Positions 16,924 to 24,020 of a stretch of DNA of 33,908 nt are shown here, piece after piece. Below the pieces are notes generated by a model. The model was not told the origin of the DNA. It did no database searches and was given only the letters and a program-made list of their open reading frames with translations. Numbering within the stretch: the first letter of the stretch is position 1; every line of letters begins with the position of its first letter. The DNA is from Nitrospirota bacterium (lineage in GTDB: Bacteria > Nitrospirota > Thermodesulfovibrionia > Thermodesulfovibrionales > JdFR-85), in the NCBI GenBank assembly GCA_013151495.1, contig JAADIE010000003.1:1-33908 (forward strand), in the 5' to 3' direction. A program made the translations under genes and the position numbers.

Positions 16924-18573
16924 ATGCTTCAAGAGATATACATAAAAAATTTTGCTATTGTATCAAACCTGCGGATTCCCTTCCGAGAAGGTCTCAATGT
17001 CATAACCGGCGAGACAGGCACTGGAAAATCCATTATCATAAATGCCCTTGAACTTGCCCTTGGAGCCAGGGCAAGGGCAGAGGTGGTCTCTGAAGGCTCT
17101 GAAGAGGCAGAGGTGATTGCTGTTTTCGAGCCACCTGATAATCTAAACCTGCCAGCAGGGTTTGAGCCTCAGGAAGAACCGATAATAATCCGTAGAACAG
17201 TGGCACGCAACGGAAAGACCAGGGTTTATCTTAACGACAGGGCCATTACACTGAAAAGCATCTCAGAGCTTGGCGATACCCTGGTGGATATACACGGCCA
17301 GCATGAACACCAGAGCCTTCTAAGACCTGCTACCCATCGTTTACTGCTTGACAGCTATGCTGGCCTTCACGAACTTGCCGATGAGGTAAAGGAACTCTAC
17401 AAAAGACTCCAGGCCCTTAAAGCAAGGCTTGATGAACTACAAAGCACCAGGCGGCAGAGGGCCCAGAGGATTGACCTGCTCAGGTACCAGATCCAGGAGA
17501 TCGAGGAGGCATCGTTAAGGCCAGAGGAGGAGCAGGAGTTAAGGACAGAGCGTGAAATCCAGAGGAATATGACCAATCTGCTGTATCATATTGAACACTC
17601 CCTCAGTCTATTAAAAGAGGAAGAGGGTTCAATTTTAGACAGGCTTTATCAGGTCCGGAGTTCAGTAGAAGAGATTACACGATTAGATCCTTCAGCCCAA
17701 GAAACACTGAATATGCTCTCAGATGTGGAGGCCCTGACATCCGAGATAGCGCTTCAACTACGGGGGCTTAAAGACCATTACGACGCAAACCCTGAAAGGC
17801 TTAATGAGATAGAAAGACGCCTTGATCTGATCGATAGACTGAAACATAAATACGGCGACAGTATCGAGGAGATACTTGATTACCTCGAGGGGGCCAGAAA
17901 GGAACTACAGGAACTTCTGGCTGCTGAGGAACAGGGCGACGACCTCAGCGAAATGATAGCCAGCGTAGAAGAGGAGCTTCTTGAGAAGGCAAAACTTCTT
18001 AGTAAAAAACGTTATGAAATGGCTGAGGAGATTGAGAAAAAGATAACCCAGGTCTTAAAGTCCCTTGCCATGAAGAACGCTACCTTTAAGGTAGCCCTTA
18101 CTAAAACTGACATAACCGAGCATGGTCTCGAAGAGGTTGAGTTTTTGTTTTCCGCCAATCCTGGGCAGCCTCCCAAGCCTCTTAACAGGGTTGCCTCTGG
18201 TGGAGAACTATCAAGGGTAATGCTTGCTATTAAAAGCATCTTTGCCCATACTGATGGGATTCCTGTACTGGTGTTTGATGAGGTGGATGCAGGCATAGGC
18301 GGGATTACGGCCGAGGCAGTGGGCGAAAGGCTGAAGGCCCTGTCGAGGCATCACCAGGTTATTTGTATCACCCACCTACCCCAGATTGCTGTCAAGGCTG
18401 ACCATCATCTATGCGTTAGAAAACAGGAGAAAAAAGACAAAACAGAGGTGGAGGTCTCTGAGTTAACAGGCAACGACCGTATAGAGGAGATAGCCCGTAT
18501 GCTCGGTGGCTCGATCACTAAAACTTCCATAAAACATGCAAAGGAACTGCTTGAAAAGAACAAAAACTGTTAA
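16924..18573 (+). CDS. recN: DNA repair protein RecN
   Basis: 549-residue SMC-like ATPase for recombinational repair of double-strand breaks. It has an N-terminal Walker A GETGTGKS (29-36), H-G-Q-H-E-H-Q-S-L-L (the RecN family loop), a central coiled coil (about 150-360), and a C-terminal half with R-V-A-S-G-G-E-L-S-R (ABC signature) and V-F-D-E-V-D-A-G-I-G-G (Walker B), then C-I-T-H-L-P-Q-I-A. The ATG gives the standard family N-terminus. No Shine-Dalgarno is visible and no LexA-type palindrome could be recognised in the 83-nt upstream gap; a possible -10 TATACT is at 16892-16897. A ferredoxin gene follows 13 nt downstream. Confidence 0.95.
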   Translation: MLQEIYIKNFAIVSNLRIPFREGLNVITGETGTGKSIIINALELALGARARAEVVSEGSEEAEVIAVFEPPDNLNLPAGFEPQEEPIIIRRTVARNGKTRVYLNDRAITLKSISELGDTLVDIHGQHEHQSLLRPATHRLLLDSYAGLHELADEVKELYKRLQALKARLDELQSTRRQRAQRIDLLRYQIQEIEEASLRPEEEQELRTEREIQRNMTNLLYHIEHSLSLLKEEEGSILDRLYQVRSSVEEITRLDPSAQETLNMLSDVEALTSEIALQLRGLKDHYDANPERLNEIERRLDLIDRLKHKYGDSIEEILDYLEGARKELQELLAAEEQGDDLSEMIASVEEELLEKAKLLSKKRYEMAEEIEKKITQVLKSLAMKNATFKVALTKTDITEHGLEEVEFLFSANPGQPPKPLNRVASGGELSRVMLAIKSIFAHTDGIPVLVFDEVDAGIGGITAEAVGERLKALSRHHQVICITHLPQIAVKADHHLCVRKQEKKDKTEVEVSELTGNDRIEEIARMLGGSITKTSIKHAKELLEKNKNC

Positions 18574-18576
18574 AAT
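18568..18576 (+). promoter_or_regulatory. Candidate extended -10 for the ferredoxin gene
   Basis: TGTTAAAAT (TGn plus TAAAAT) spans the recN stop codon and ends 10 nt before the ferredoxin ATG, giving a predicted leader of about 4 nt. The ferredoxin gene has no Shine-Dalgarno. TTGAAA lies 14 bp upstream, too close for a normal -35. Confidence 0.35.
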
Positions 18577-18586
18577 AACTTAGTTC

Positions 18587-18814
18587 ATGAAGGGAAAGAT
18601 AAGCATAGATACCGAACGTTGTAAAGGTTGTGAGTTCTGTGTTGTGGTATGCCCCAAAGGGGTGATAGGCATTAAGGAGGAATTTAACTCCTCAGGTTAT
18701 TATTATGCATATCCTGAAAAGCCTGATGACTGTACTGGCTGTGCCTTTTGTGCCGATGCCTGCCCGGATGTGGCTATTGAGGTATGGAAAGAGGACTCCT
18801 CAGAGGCCCTTTAA
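18587..18814 (+). CDS. 2x[4Fe-4S] ferredoxin, KorD/VorD-like delta subunit
   Basis: 75-residue ferredoxin with two cysteine sets, C-K-G-C-E-F-C-V-V-V-C-P and C-T-G-C-A-F-C-A-D-A-C-P, each able to bind a [4Fe-4S] cluster. The sequence and spacing match the small delta subunit of 2-oxoacid:ferredoxin oxidoreductases. In most genomes the alpha, beta and gamma subunit genes follow directly. Here the next gene is a convergent methyltransferase, so the subunit is orphaned from its complex or serves as a free ferredoxin. Its stop overlaps that gene's stop by 4 nt. It sits 13 nt after recN without a Shine-Dalgarno. Confidence 0.87.
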   Translation: MKGKISIDTERCKGCEFCVVVCPKGVIGIKEEFNSSGYYYAYPEKPDDCTGCAFCADACPDVAIEVWKEDSSEAL

Positions 18815-19617
18815 CCCGCAAGCTTTCTTCTAAGTTCGTATAGCACCACCGCTGCTGAGCTACCAACATTAAGGCTTTCAGCCTTTCCATAAATTGGCAC
18901 CTTTATGAGTGCCCCTGCCTCTTTTCTTATCTCCTCACTAATACCATGAGTTTCGTTACCAAAGGCAACCATCATGGCTCCTGCAGGGTTGAAGTCATAC
19001 ACACTGAGTTCTGCCCCTATATCTGTGCCCACCAGCTGGTATCCCCTCTTCTTTGAAAAATCCAGTAATTCTTCAATGGTACAAAAACAGATCTTTAGAT
19101 TAAATACACTGCCGGCAGATGCCCTGATGGACTTTGTATTGAATGGAGAGACAGAGCCTTTTATTACCACCACAGAGCCGACACCCACTGCATCAGAGAC
19201 CCTTATGATGCTACCCATATTGCCAGGGTCCTGTACCCTGTCGACAACCACCACCAGATCACCCTCGGTATCAGCCAGTGTGGATGCCTTTACCTTGCAT
19301 ATAGCCACTATGCCCTGAGGTGTCACAGTGTCGGCAACCCTTTTCAGGGCCTTATGCTCAACCACAATTACCTGAACCTTTCTCTGAAGTAGCCTGTCCA
19401 TCAGGTTAGAGTTGCGTTCGTCCGAGATAAACTGGTTTGTTACAAGGGTGTAGCCTATCTTTGTCCCGCGCTGTAGAGCCATCTCTACCACTCTGGGCCC
19501 CTCGGCAATCACCTCGCCCTCTGGCTGTTTAATAGATGGGGCAAACTTCTCTGGCTTTTTGAGTATCTTTAAAAACCTCTTAATCGTCGGATTTTCCTCA
19601 GAGCTTATCCTCTTCAT
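18811..19617 (-). CDS. TrmH/SpoU family RNA 2'-O-methyltransferase
   Basis: About 268 residues. The N-terminal substrate-binding domain is followed by a knotted SPOUT methyltransferase domain with D-R-V-Q-D-P-G-N-M-G-S-I-I-R (motif 1), G-N-E-T-H-G-I-S (motif 2) and P-I-Y-G-K-A-E-S-L-N-V-G-S-S-A-A (motif 3). These methylate ribose 2'-OH in rRNA or tRNA; the exact nucleotide cannot be told. I prefer the ATG at 19617 because AGAGGT sits 5 nt upstream. An earlier in-frame ATG at 19641 has no ribosome site and lies inside the preceding gene. It begins 2 nt after the flippase-like gene and converges with the ferredoxin gene. Confidence 0.88.
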   Translation of the reverse strand: MKRISSEENPTIKRFLKILKKPEKFAPSIKQPEGEVIAEGPRVVEMALQRGTKIGYTLVTNQFISDERNSNLMDRLLQRKVQVIVVEHKALKRVADTVTPQGIVAICKVKASTLADTEGDLVVVVDRVQDPGNMGSIIRVSDAVGVGSVVVIKGSVSPFNTKSIRASAGSVFNLKICFCTIEELLDFSKKRGYQLVGTDIGAELSVYDFNPAGAMMVAFGNETHGISEEIRKEAGALIKVPIYGKAESLNVGSSAAVVLYELRRKLAG

Positions 19618-19619
19618 AC

Positions 19620-20543
19620 CTACCTCTTTAATGATTTCCATTTAAGATAAATCGGTAGCCCTGGCAATGAACCAACCACATACGAGAGAAACCACATCAG
19701 TGATAAAGAGGTTGCCACCTCTGGTTTTATACCTATCATACCAAGAAGCACCACAAAAGAGCCCTCTCTCAGGCCAAGCCCTGAAATTGACAGAGGTATG
19801 GAGGAAACTGTTATAACTACAGGCATAAAAAAGAAAAGCTCCAGAAGCTCAACCCTTACATTCAGGGCCAATACAATAAGATAAACCGAAAAGATGGAGA
19901 TTACCTGTACAAGCAGCGCTACCCAGAAGGCAATAAAGAGCCTTTTTGGTGCCTGTCCAACCCTATCTACATATTCATAAAAGGCCCTGATTGGTTTTAC
20001 TCCCTTTGCAAACCTGATCCCAAACAGTCCTACACTGAATAATAAAAACAACAGGGCCATAGCTGGTATAAGCCACCTGATCAGCGGGTTTTCTATCCTT
20101 CCTGCAACAAACAGGGTGGCCAGAAGTCCCAGAAAAAGCAACGATGCATAACCTATGTATCTGTCGGCAAAGACAGAGCCAAAGGCCCCACCACCTCTTG
20201 TCTCATCCCTGTACAGGTAGTAAACCCTTAGTGCGTCACCACCAACAATACCCGGCAGCAGATTGTTGAAAAAAGAACCAAGTAGATAAAGGGCATATAG
20301 CCTTTTTATTGTAAGCTCAGGTGGCTTCATATCCTCAGGAAGCAGTAACCACCATCTGATGGTTGATACAAACTGTCCAAACATATAACACAGGGAGGCA
20401 AGAAAAAAGTACAGGGGATTTATATATTTTACTACCTGGATGGTCTCTTTCAGGTCAGCCTTCCTGAATATCAAAAGCAGCAATCCAATGCTGACCGCTG
20501 CCTTAAGAATCAGAAGGGGAAGTCTATTTTTCTTTCTTTCCAA
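19620..20543 (-). CDS. Lysylphosphatidylglycerol synthase TM-region / UPF0104 flippase-like membrane protein
   Basis: 307-residue polytopic inner-membrane protein with about seven to eight hydrophobic segments. It matches the AglD/MprF-type transmembrane family (UPF0104) by Y-M-F-G-Q-F-V-S-T-I-R-W-W, L-G-S-F-F-N-N-L-L-P-G-I-V-G-G-D-A-L-R and the C-terminal S-I-P-L-S-I-S-G-L-G-L-R-E-G-S motifs. Such proteins move or modify lipid-linked substrates, but direct evidence is limited to a few members. The start is TTG at 20543, 20 nt inside the glycosyltransferase gene, so the two are translationally coupled and probably work on the same lipid-linked sugar. Confidence 0.86.
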   Translation of the reverse strand: MERKKNRLPLLILKAAVSIGLLLLIFRKADLKETIQVVKYINPLYFFLASLCYMFGQFVSTIRWWLLLPEDMKPPELTIKRLYALYLLGSFFNNLLPGIVGGDALRVYYLYRDETRGGGAFGSVFADRYIGYASLLFLGLLATLFVAGRIENPLIRWLIPAMALLFLLFSVGLFGIRFAKGVKPIRAFYEYVDRVGQAPKRLFIAFWVALLVQVISIFSVYLIVLALNVRVELLELFFFMPVVITVSSIPLSISGLGLREGSFVVLLGMIGIKPEVATSLSLMWFLSYVVGSLPGLPIYLKWKSLKR

Positions 20544-21489
20544 TGATCCGCTTTATAACATAGATGGGTTTCTTCTGACTCTCATGATATACCCTGACCA
20601 GCATCTCCCCAATCAGCCCAAGCCCTATTAATTGAATCCCCACAATAATCAGGAGCACACCAAGCAGCAGAAGGGGCCTTCCACCTATGTCCTCTCCAAA
20701 GAATATCTTCCGGAAGGTAAGATAGGCAGATATAAGTACCCCAATGGCACCTGAAGCAAGCCCAAAGGGGCCAAAAAACTGGATTGGCTTGGTTGAAAAG
20801 CTCTGCAAAAACTTTACAGTTATCAGATCCAGTAGGACCTTAATGGTCCGTGACATGCCGTATTTAGATTTACCCCTTAACCTTGGGTGGTGTCTTGTTA
20901 CCACCTCTTTTACACGTACTCCATACCAGCTTGCCACCGCAGGTATAAAACGATGCATCTCTCCATAGAGATTTAGGTTTTTTATTACATCCCTTCTGTA
21001 GGCCTTTAAAGAGCATCCATAATCATGAAGCTCAACACCCGTAACCTTGCTTATAAGCCAGTTAGCTATCATGGAAGGCAGCCTTCTCTTCAGAAAGGGG
21101 TCTTTTCTGTCTTTTCGCCAGCCACTTACAAGGTCGCAACTTCCTATTTCCTCAAGCAGTTTTGGTATATCTTCAGGGTCGTTCTGAAGATCACCATCCA
21201 TAGTAATAATCACATCACCTCTGGCAAAATCAAAACCAGCAGCAAAAGCAGCTGTCTGTCCAAAGTTTCTCCTGAGGCTCAGGGTTAATACATGGGGGTC
21301 TTCAGAGGATATCTTTTCCAGTAGCTCCAGTGTCCTGTCTGTGCTTCCATCATCTACATAGATTATCTCGTAATCGAAATCAAACCTTGAAAGCACATTG
21401 CTGAGACGCTGGTGAAGTTCCTCCACATTTTCCTCTTCATTATAAAGAGGGATTACCACCGATACCCTTTTTATCCAGTCCGCAATCAT
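20524..21489 (-). CDS. Family 2 glycosyltransferase, polyprenyl-phosphate type
   Basis: 321-residue membrane-associated enzyme with an N-terminal GT-A domain (V-V-I-P-L-Y-N-E-E-E-N, Y-V-D-D-G-S-T-D, and the metal-binding D-G-D-L-Q-N-D-P) and two C-terminal membrane helices (about 235-260 and 270-300). This layout matches DPM1/GtrB/ArnC-like enzymes that put a sugar on undecaprenyl phosphate at the cytoplasmic face. The sugar is not predictable. With the flippase-like gene it probably forms a transfer-and-flip pair for envelope glycan decoration. There is no Shine-Dalgarno; an extended -10 TGCTATAAT ends 7 nt before the ATG. Confidence 0.9.
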   Translation of the reverse strand: MIADWIKRVSVVIPLYNEEENVEELHQRLSNVLSRFDFDYEIIYVDDGSTDRTLELLEKISSEDPHVLTLSLRRNFGQTAAFAAGFDFARGDVIITMDGDLQNDPEDIPKLLEEIGSCDLVSGWRKDRKDPFLKRRLPSMIANWLISKVTGVELHDYGCSLKAYRRDVIKNLNLYGEMHRFIPAVASWYGVRVKEVVTRHHPRLRGKSKYGMSRTIKVLLDLITVKFLQSFSTKPIQFFGPFGLASGAIGVLISAYLTFRKIFFGEDIGGRPLLLLGVLLIIVGIQLIGLGLIGEMLVRVYHESQKKPIYVIKRIIGKKEK

Positions 21490-21496
21490 GGTTGAT

Positions 21497-21505
21497 ATTA
21501 TAGCA
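21497..21505 (-). promoter_or_regulatory. Extended -10 promoter of the glycosyltransferase (leaderless)
   Basis: Minus-strand TGCTATAAT (TGn plus perfect TATAAT) ends 7 nt before the ATG. The predicted start is 1 nt upstream of, or on, the start codon. No convincing -35 is present. Confidence 0.6.
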
Positions 21506-21544
21506 AAGAGCAGATATGAATTTGCTCAGAAAGGGCTTCGGTAA

Positions 21545-22513
21545 TCAGATCTTTCCAATATAAAGGGCCGTCTCCCCTAACCTGTGGGCCCTTATTGAGA
21601 TGAACCCTGCATCCTTAAGCCATCCTCTGATCTCTTTTGAGGTGTATGTACGGCCACCCTGGGTATTAACAAGCATATTTACAGAAAACAGGGCCCCTCT
21701 GAGGGGTGATGTCCTTGTCTCGTTAAGATAAAACTCCTGAACAGCCACATAGCCACCAGGGTTTAATGTCTTTCTGATACTTCTGAGAAGCCTGATATTG
21801 TCTTTCTCACTGTAGGCATGGAGCACCTGGCTCAAAAATACCAGGTCATAACCCCTTCCAAAGGAATCAACCATGAAATCACCAGGCTTTAGCTTGATAT
21901 TATTACCATAGGGGGTGTCATTAATTACCCTTTCTACAATCTCCAGAACCTCGGGTCTGTCAAACAGGGTAACCTCCAGCCCCTTTTTTGCAAGCTCAAT
22001 AGAGTATGTGCCTGGCCCTCCTCCAAGGTCAAGCGCCTTTTTTACCCTCCTTAAAGGCAGTCTTTTTATAACCTCCTCACTTCTAAGACTTGCTATGTCA
22101 TGCATGCCAAGAATAAAGGCCCTGAGGTCCCACCTTTCGGTTCTGTTAGGTTTTCCTGTTTTTAACACATCATCAAGGCCTGACCAGCTCCACCAGAGAT
22201 TTTCTGCATGGGCTATAATGTTACCCTGATAATAAGGTGAGCTTGAGACAAGGAACCTATCGGACAGTGGTGTATTTTTGTAACGGTCCTTTTTCTTTTT
22301 CAGAAGGCCAAGGGCAGTCAGGGCATCAAGCAAAATCTCAGTGGCACGTTTATCAGTTTTTAGCTTTTCTTTCAGTTCATCCACGCTCCTCCAGCCTACA
22401 AGATGATCGAATACCCTGAGGTTGTTGGCTGTCATGATGACCCTTGAAGCCATAAACCCGGACCAGAGGGTTCTTAAATGCTGAAGCTCCTCTTCAAGAT
22501 TTTTCGAAGGCAT
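21545..22513 (-). CDS. SAM-dependent O-methyltransferase-like protein directly behind tRNA-Pro
   Basis: 322-residue methyltransferase. An N-terminal winged-helix dimerisation domain (about 1-90) precedes a Rossmann SAM-binding domain with A-L-D-L-G-G-G-P-G-T-Y-S as the glycine-rich loop, and F-L-S-Q-V-L-H-A-Y and L-N-P-G-G-Y-V-A-V-Q-E further on. It resembles hydroxyneurosporene- or O-methyltransferase family 2 proteins; the substrate is unknown. The ATG at 22513 is chosen because the longer frame to 22567 would read through the tRNA. It lies 9 nt from the encoded CCA of tRNA-Pro, leaving no room for a ribosome site, so tRNA processing would yield a nearly leaderless mRNA. Confidence 0.83.
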   Translation of the reverse strand: MPSKNLEEELQHLRTLWSGFMASRVIMTANNLRVFDHLVGWRSVDELKEKLKTDKRATEILLDALTALGLLKKKKDRYKNTPLSDRFLVSSSPYYQGNIIAHAENLWWSWSGLDDVLKTGKPNRTERWDLRAFILGMHDIASLRSEEVIKRLPLRRVKKALDLGGGPGTYSIELAKKGLEVTLFDRPEVLEIVERVINDTPYGNNIKLKPGDFMVDSFGRGYDLVFLSQVLHAYSEKDNIRLLRSIRKTLNPGGYVAVQEFYLNETRTSPLRGALFSVNMLVNTQGGRTYTSKEIRGWLKDAGFISIRAHRLGETALYIGKI

Positions 22514-22522
22514 ATTATAAAA

Positions 22523-22600
22523 TGGTCGGGGCGAGCCGATTCGAACGGCCGACCTCTCGCACCCCAAGCGAGTGCGCTAACCAGACTGCGCCACGCCCCG
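22523..22600 (-). tRNA. tRNA-Pro(GGG), CCA encoded
   Basis: A full cloverleaf is visible on the minus strand. The acceptor stem CGGGGCG pairs with CGCCCCG, followed by A73 and encoded CCA at 22523-22525. The anticodon stem CTCGC/GCGAG closes the loop TTGGGGT, giving anticodon GGG and G37. The T-arm contains GTTCGAATC. It sits 19 nt after merR in the same direction, so it is probably transcribed with ihfA-merR, an order also known from Pseudomonas. Confidence 0.97.
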
Positions 22601-22619
22601 AACTGATATAAATTCCAAA

Positions 22620-23006
22620 TTAGAGCTGGTTGATAATCTCTCTAAGACGGGACTTGATATGTTCGAGCTTTTCCTTGAGTGTGTCTGCCTCGGATGCCTC
22701 AGGTTGCTCTTTAGGAACAACCTTCAATGAGGGCTCAGCAAAACACTTCTTAACTCCCTCTATTGTATAACGCTCTTCGTAGAGAAGCCTTTTAATCTCC
22801 AGTATGACCTCTATATCCTTCTTTACATATAGCCTCTGACCCGAACGGCTCTTACGAGGTCTTAAAAAAGGAAATTCACTCTCCCAGTACCTGAGCACAT
22901 AGGGCTCAACCCCGGTAATTCTGCCAACCTCTCCTATTTTATAAAAGAGCTTCTCCGGAATCTTGACCTTTGGGGAGTTTGTCTTTTTTTGTTTAGCCCT
23001 GATCAT
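22620..23006 (-). CDS. MerR family transcriptional regulator
   Basis: 128-residue DNA-binding protein. A MerR winged helix-turn-helix occupies about residues 20-90 (Y-K-I-G-E-V-G-R-I-T-G-V-E-P-Y-V-L-R-Y-W-E-S-E-F), and a C-terminal helix (about 100-126) is predicted for dimerisation. It lacks metal-binding cysteines and any effector domain. It is the conserved small MerR found behind ihfA in many Proteobacteria; its targets are unknown. Its ATG overlaps the ihfA stop (ATGA) with AAGG as ribosome site, so it is translated with ihfA. Confidence 0.92.
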   Translation of the reverse strand: MIRAKQKKTNSPKVKIPEKLFYKIGEVGRITGVEPYVLRYWESEFPFLRPRKSRSGQRLYVKKDIEVILEIKRLLYEERYTIEGVKKCFAEPSLKVVPKEQPEASEADTLKEKLEHIKSRLREIINQL

Positions 23007-23284
23007 TTAACCTTTTCGACCCGTTCCTTCAACAGATTGCTTGGCTTGAAGGTTACCACCCTTCTTGGGGTAATCTCCATTTCTTCACCTGTCTGGGGAT
23101 TTCTTCCCCTTCGGGCAGTCTTTTTTCTTACATGAAAGGTGCCAAAGCCTGTTATCTTAACATTCTCACCTTCAGCCAAGGTCTTTTTGATGGTCTCAAG
23201 GATAAGCTCGATTATATCCTGAGCCTCCTTTTTTGGAAGCCCTACCTTGTCAAATATGGCCTTTGCTAAGTCTGCCCGTGTCAT
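23003..23284 (-). CDS. ihfA: Integration host factor subunit alpha
   Basis: 93-residue DNA-bending protein of the HU/IHF family. The arm region G-R-N-P-Q-T-G-E-E-M-E-I-T-P-R-R-V-V-T-F-K-P is diagnostic. It looks like IHF alpha more than HU because of the T-P-R-R-V-V-T-F form and the ihfA-merR-tRNA-Pro neighbourhood. IHF bends DNA at specific sites in promoters and recombination. The ATG matches the family N-terminus exactly. There is no Shine-Dalgarno: a perfect consensus promoter puts +1 on the A of ATG, so the mRNA is predicted to be leaderless. pheST, which often precedes ihfA, is absent; a tRNA-Gln gene is divergent instead. Confidence 0.92.
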   Translation of the reverse strand: MTRADLAKAIFDKVGLPKKEAQDIIELILETIKKTLAEGENVKITGFGTFHVRKKTARRGRNPQTGEEMEITPRRVVTFKPSNLLKERVEKVK

Positions 23285-23290
23285 AGATTA

Positions 23291-23319
23291 ATTATATTTA
23301 TTAGATGAGTTATTGTCAA
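23291..23319 (-). promoter_or_regulatory. Perfect consensus promoter for leaderless ihfA
   Basis: Minus-strand TTGACA (23314-23319), 17-bp spacer, TATAAT (23291-23296): an exact sigma-70 consensus. Six nt separate the -10 from the ATG, so standard geometry puts +1 exactly on the initiator A at 23284. Confidence 0.8.
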
Positions 23320-23347
23320 GTCATTAATTATAAAAAATTTTTTAGCC

Positions 23348-23377
23348 TTGACTTATCCCGGGCAATTATCAGAAAAT
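23348..23377 (+). promoter_or_regulatory. tRNA-Gln promoter
   Basis: TTGACT (23348-23353), an 18-bp spacer and GAAAAT (23372-23377) give a predicted start near 23384, about 11 nt before the mature tRNA 5' end. The -10 is imperfect but the -35 is good, and the position suits a stable-RNA promoter that may also serve the downstream pgpA-recA genes. Confidence 0.45.
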
Positions 23378-23394
23378 TTACATAGGTATTTTTC

Positions 23395-23469
23395 TGGGGC
23401 GTAGCCAAATGGTAAGGCAGGAGACTTTGGATCTCCCATTTGGTGGTTCGAGTCCACCCGCCCCAGCCA
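23395..23469 (+). tRNA. tRNA-Gln(TTG), CCA encoded
   Basis: A cloverleaf is visible. The acceptor TGGGGCG pairs with CGCCCCA, followed by G73 and encoded CCA at 23467-23469. The anticodon stem GGAGA/TCTCC closes the loop CTTTGGA, giving anticodon TTG. The T-arm contains GGTTCGAGTCC. The start codon of pgpA lies 28 nt downstream. Confidence 0.96.
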
Positions 23470-23497
23470 GATAAGATTAAATACGAGGCATTCTCCT

Positions 23498-23968
23498 GTG
23501 AATAAAAAAGATATCCTCACCTTTTTTGCAACCCTTGGTCCGGTTGGTTATTCCCCCATGGCACCAGGCACTGCTGGCACTGTGGTATCAGCTGTGATAG
23601 TTTATCTTCTGAGGCCATCGGATGTGGCCATAGGGGTTGGCTGTTTTTTCCTTTTTTTTCTTGGGGTTATGGCATCCACCCGGGCTGAGCAGACACTGGG
23701 TGAGTCTGATAGCTCTCATATTGTGGTGGATGAGGCTGTGGCCTTTCCTATAGCACTTTTATTTAATAATATCAATATGTTAACTGTTATCATGGCCTTT
23801 TTCTTATTCAGGTTTTTTGACATTGTCAAGCCCTTTCCAATAAAAAAAATAGAGGCAAAACTGCACAGAGGTCTGGCGGTAATGACAGACGACCTGGTGG
23901 CTGCAATCTACTCAAACATTACTTTACATATTGTTTTATATTTAATAAACCTTTTCAGGGCTAATTAA
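23498..23968 (+). CDS. pgpA: Phosphatidylglycerophosphatase A
   Basis: 156-residue inner-membrane phosphatase that dephosphorylates phosphatidylglycerol phosphate to make phosphatidylglycerol. Family motifs are G-Y-S-P-M-A-P-G-T-A-G-T near residue 17, V-V-D-E-A-V-A-F-P near 76, F-R-F-F-D-I-V-K-P-F-P and V-M-T-D-D-L-V-A-A, the last carrying acidic residues expected at the metal site. About four hydrophobic segments are present. The start is GTG with GAGG about 10 nt upstream. It is the first protein gene after tRNA-Gln and the first of the run to recX. Confidence 0.92.
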   Translation: MNKKDILTFFATLGPVGYSPMAPGTAGTVVSAVIVYLLRPSDVAIGVGCFFLFFLGVMASTRAEQTLGESDSSHIVVDEAVAFPIALLFNNINMLTVIMAFFLFRFFDIVKPFPIKKIEAKLHRGLAVMTDDLVAAIYSNITLHIVLYLINLFRAN

Positions 23969-24005
23969 AGCAGCATTTTGTCTTTTTTACCAGACAATAA
24001 TAATG

Positions 24006-24011
24006 TATAAT
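24006..24011 (+). promoter_or_regulatory. -10 box before pncC (near-leaderless)
   Basis: Perfect TATAAT ends 9 nt before the pncC ATG, predicting a leader of about 3 nt. The gene has no Shine-Dalgarno. An inverted repeat TTGTCT/AGACAA (23978-23983 and 23992-23997) lies in the -35 area and might be an operator. No well-spaced -35 is seen. Confidence 0.5.
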
Positions 24012-24020
24012 ATCTGAACA

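Noticed and set aside
22514-22567. Longer methyltransferase start reading through tRNA-Pro
   Set aside because: The added residues are encoded by the tRNA 3' half; the ATG at 22513 matches the expected domain start.
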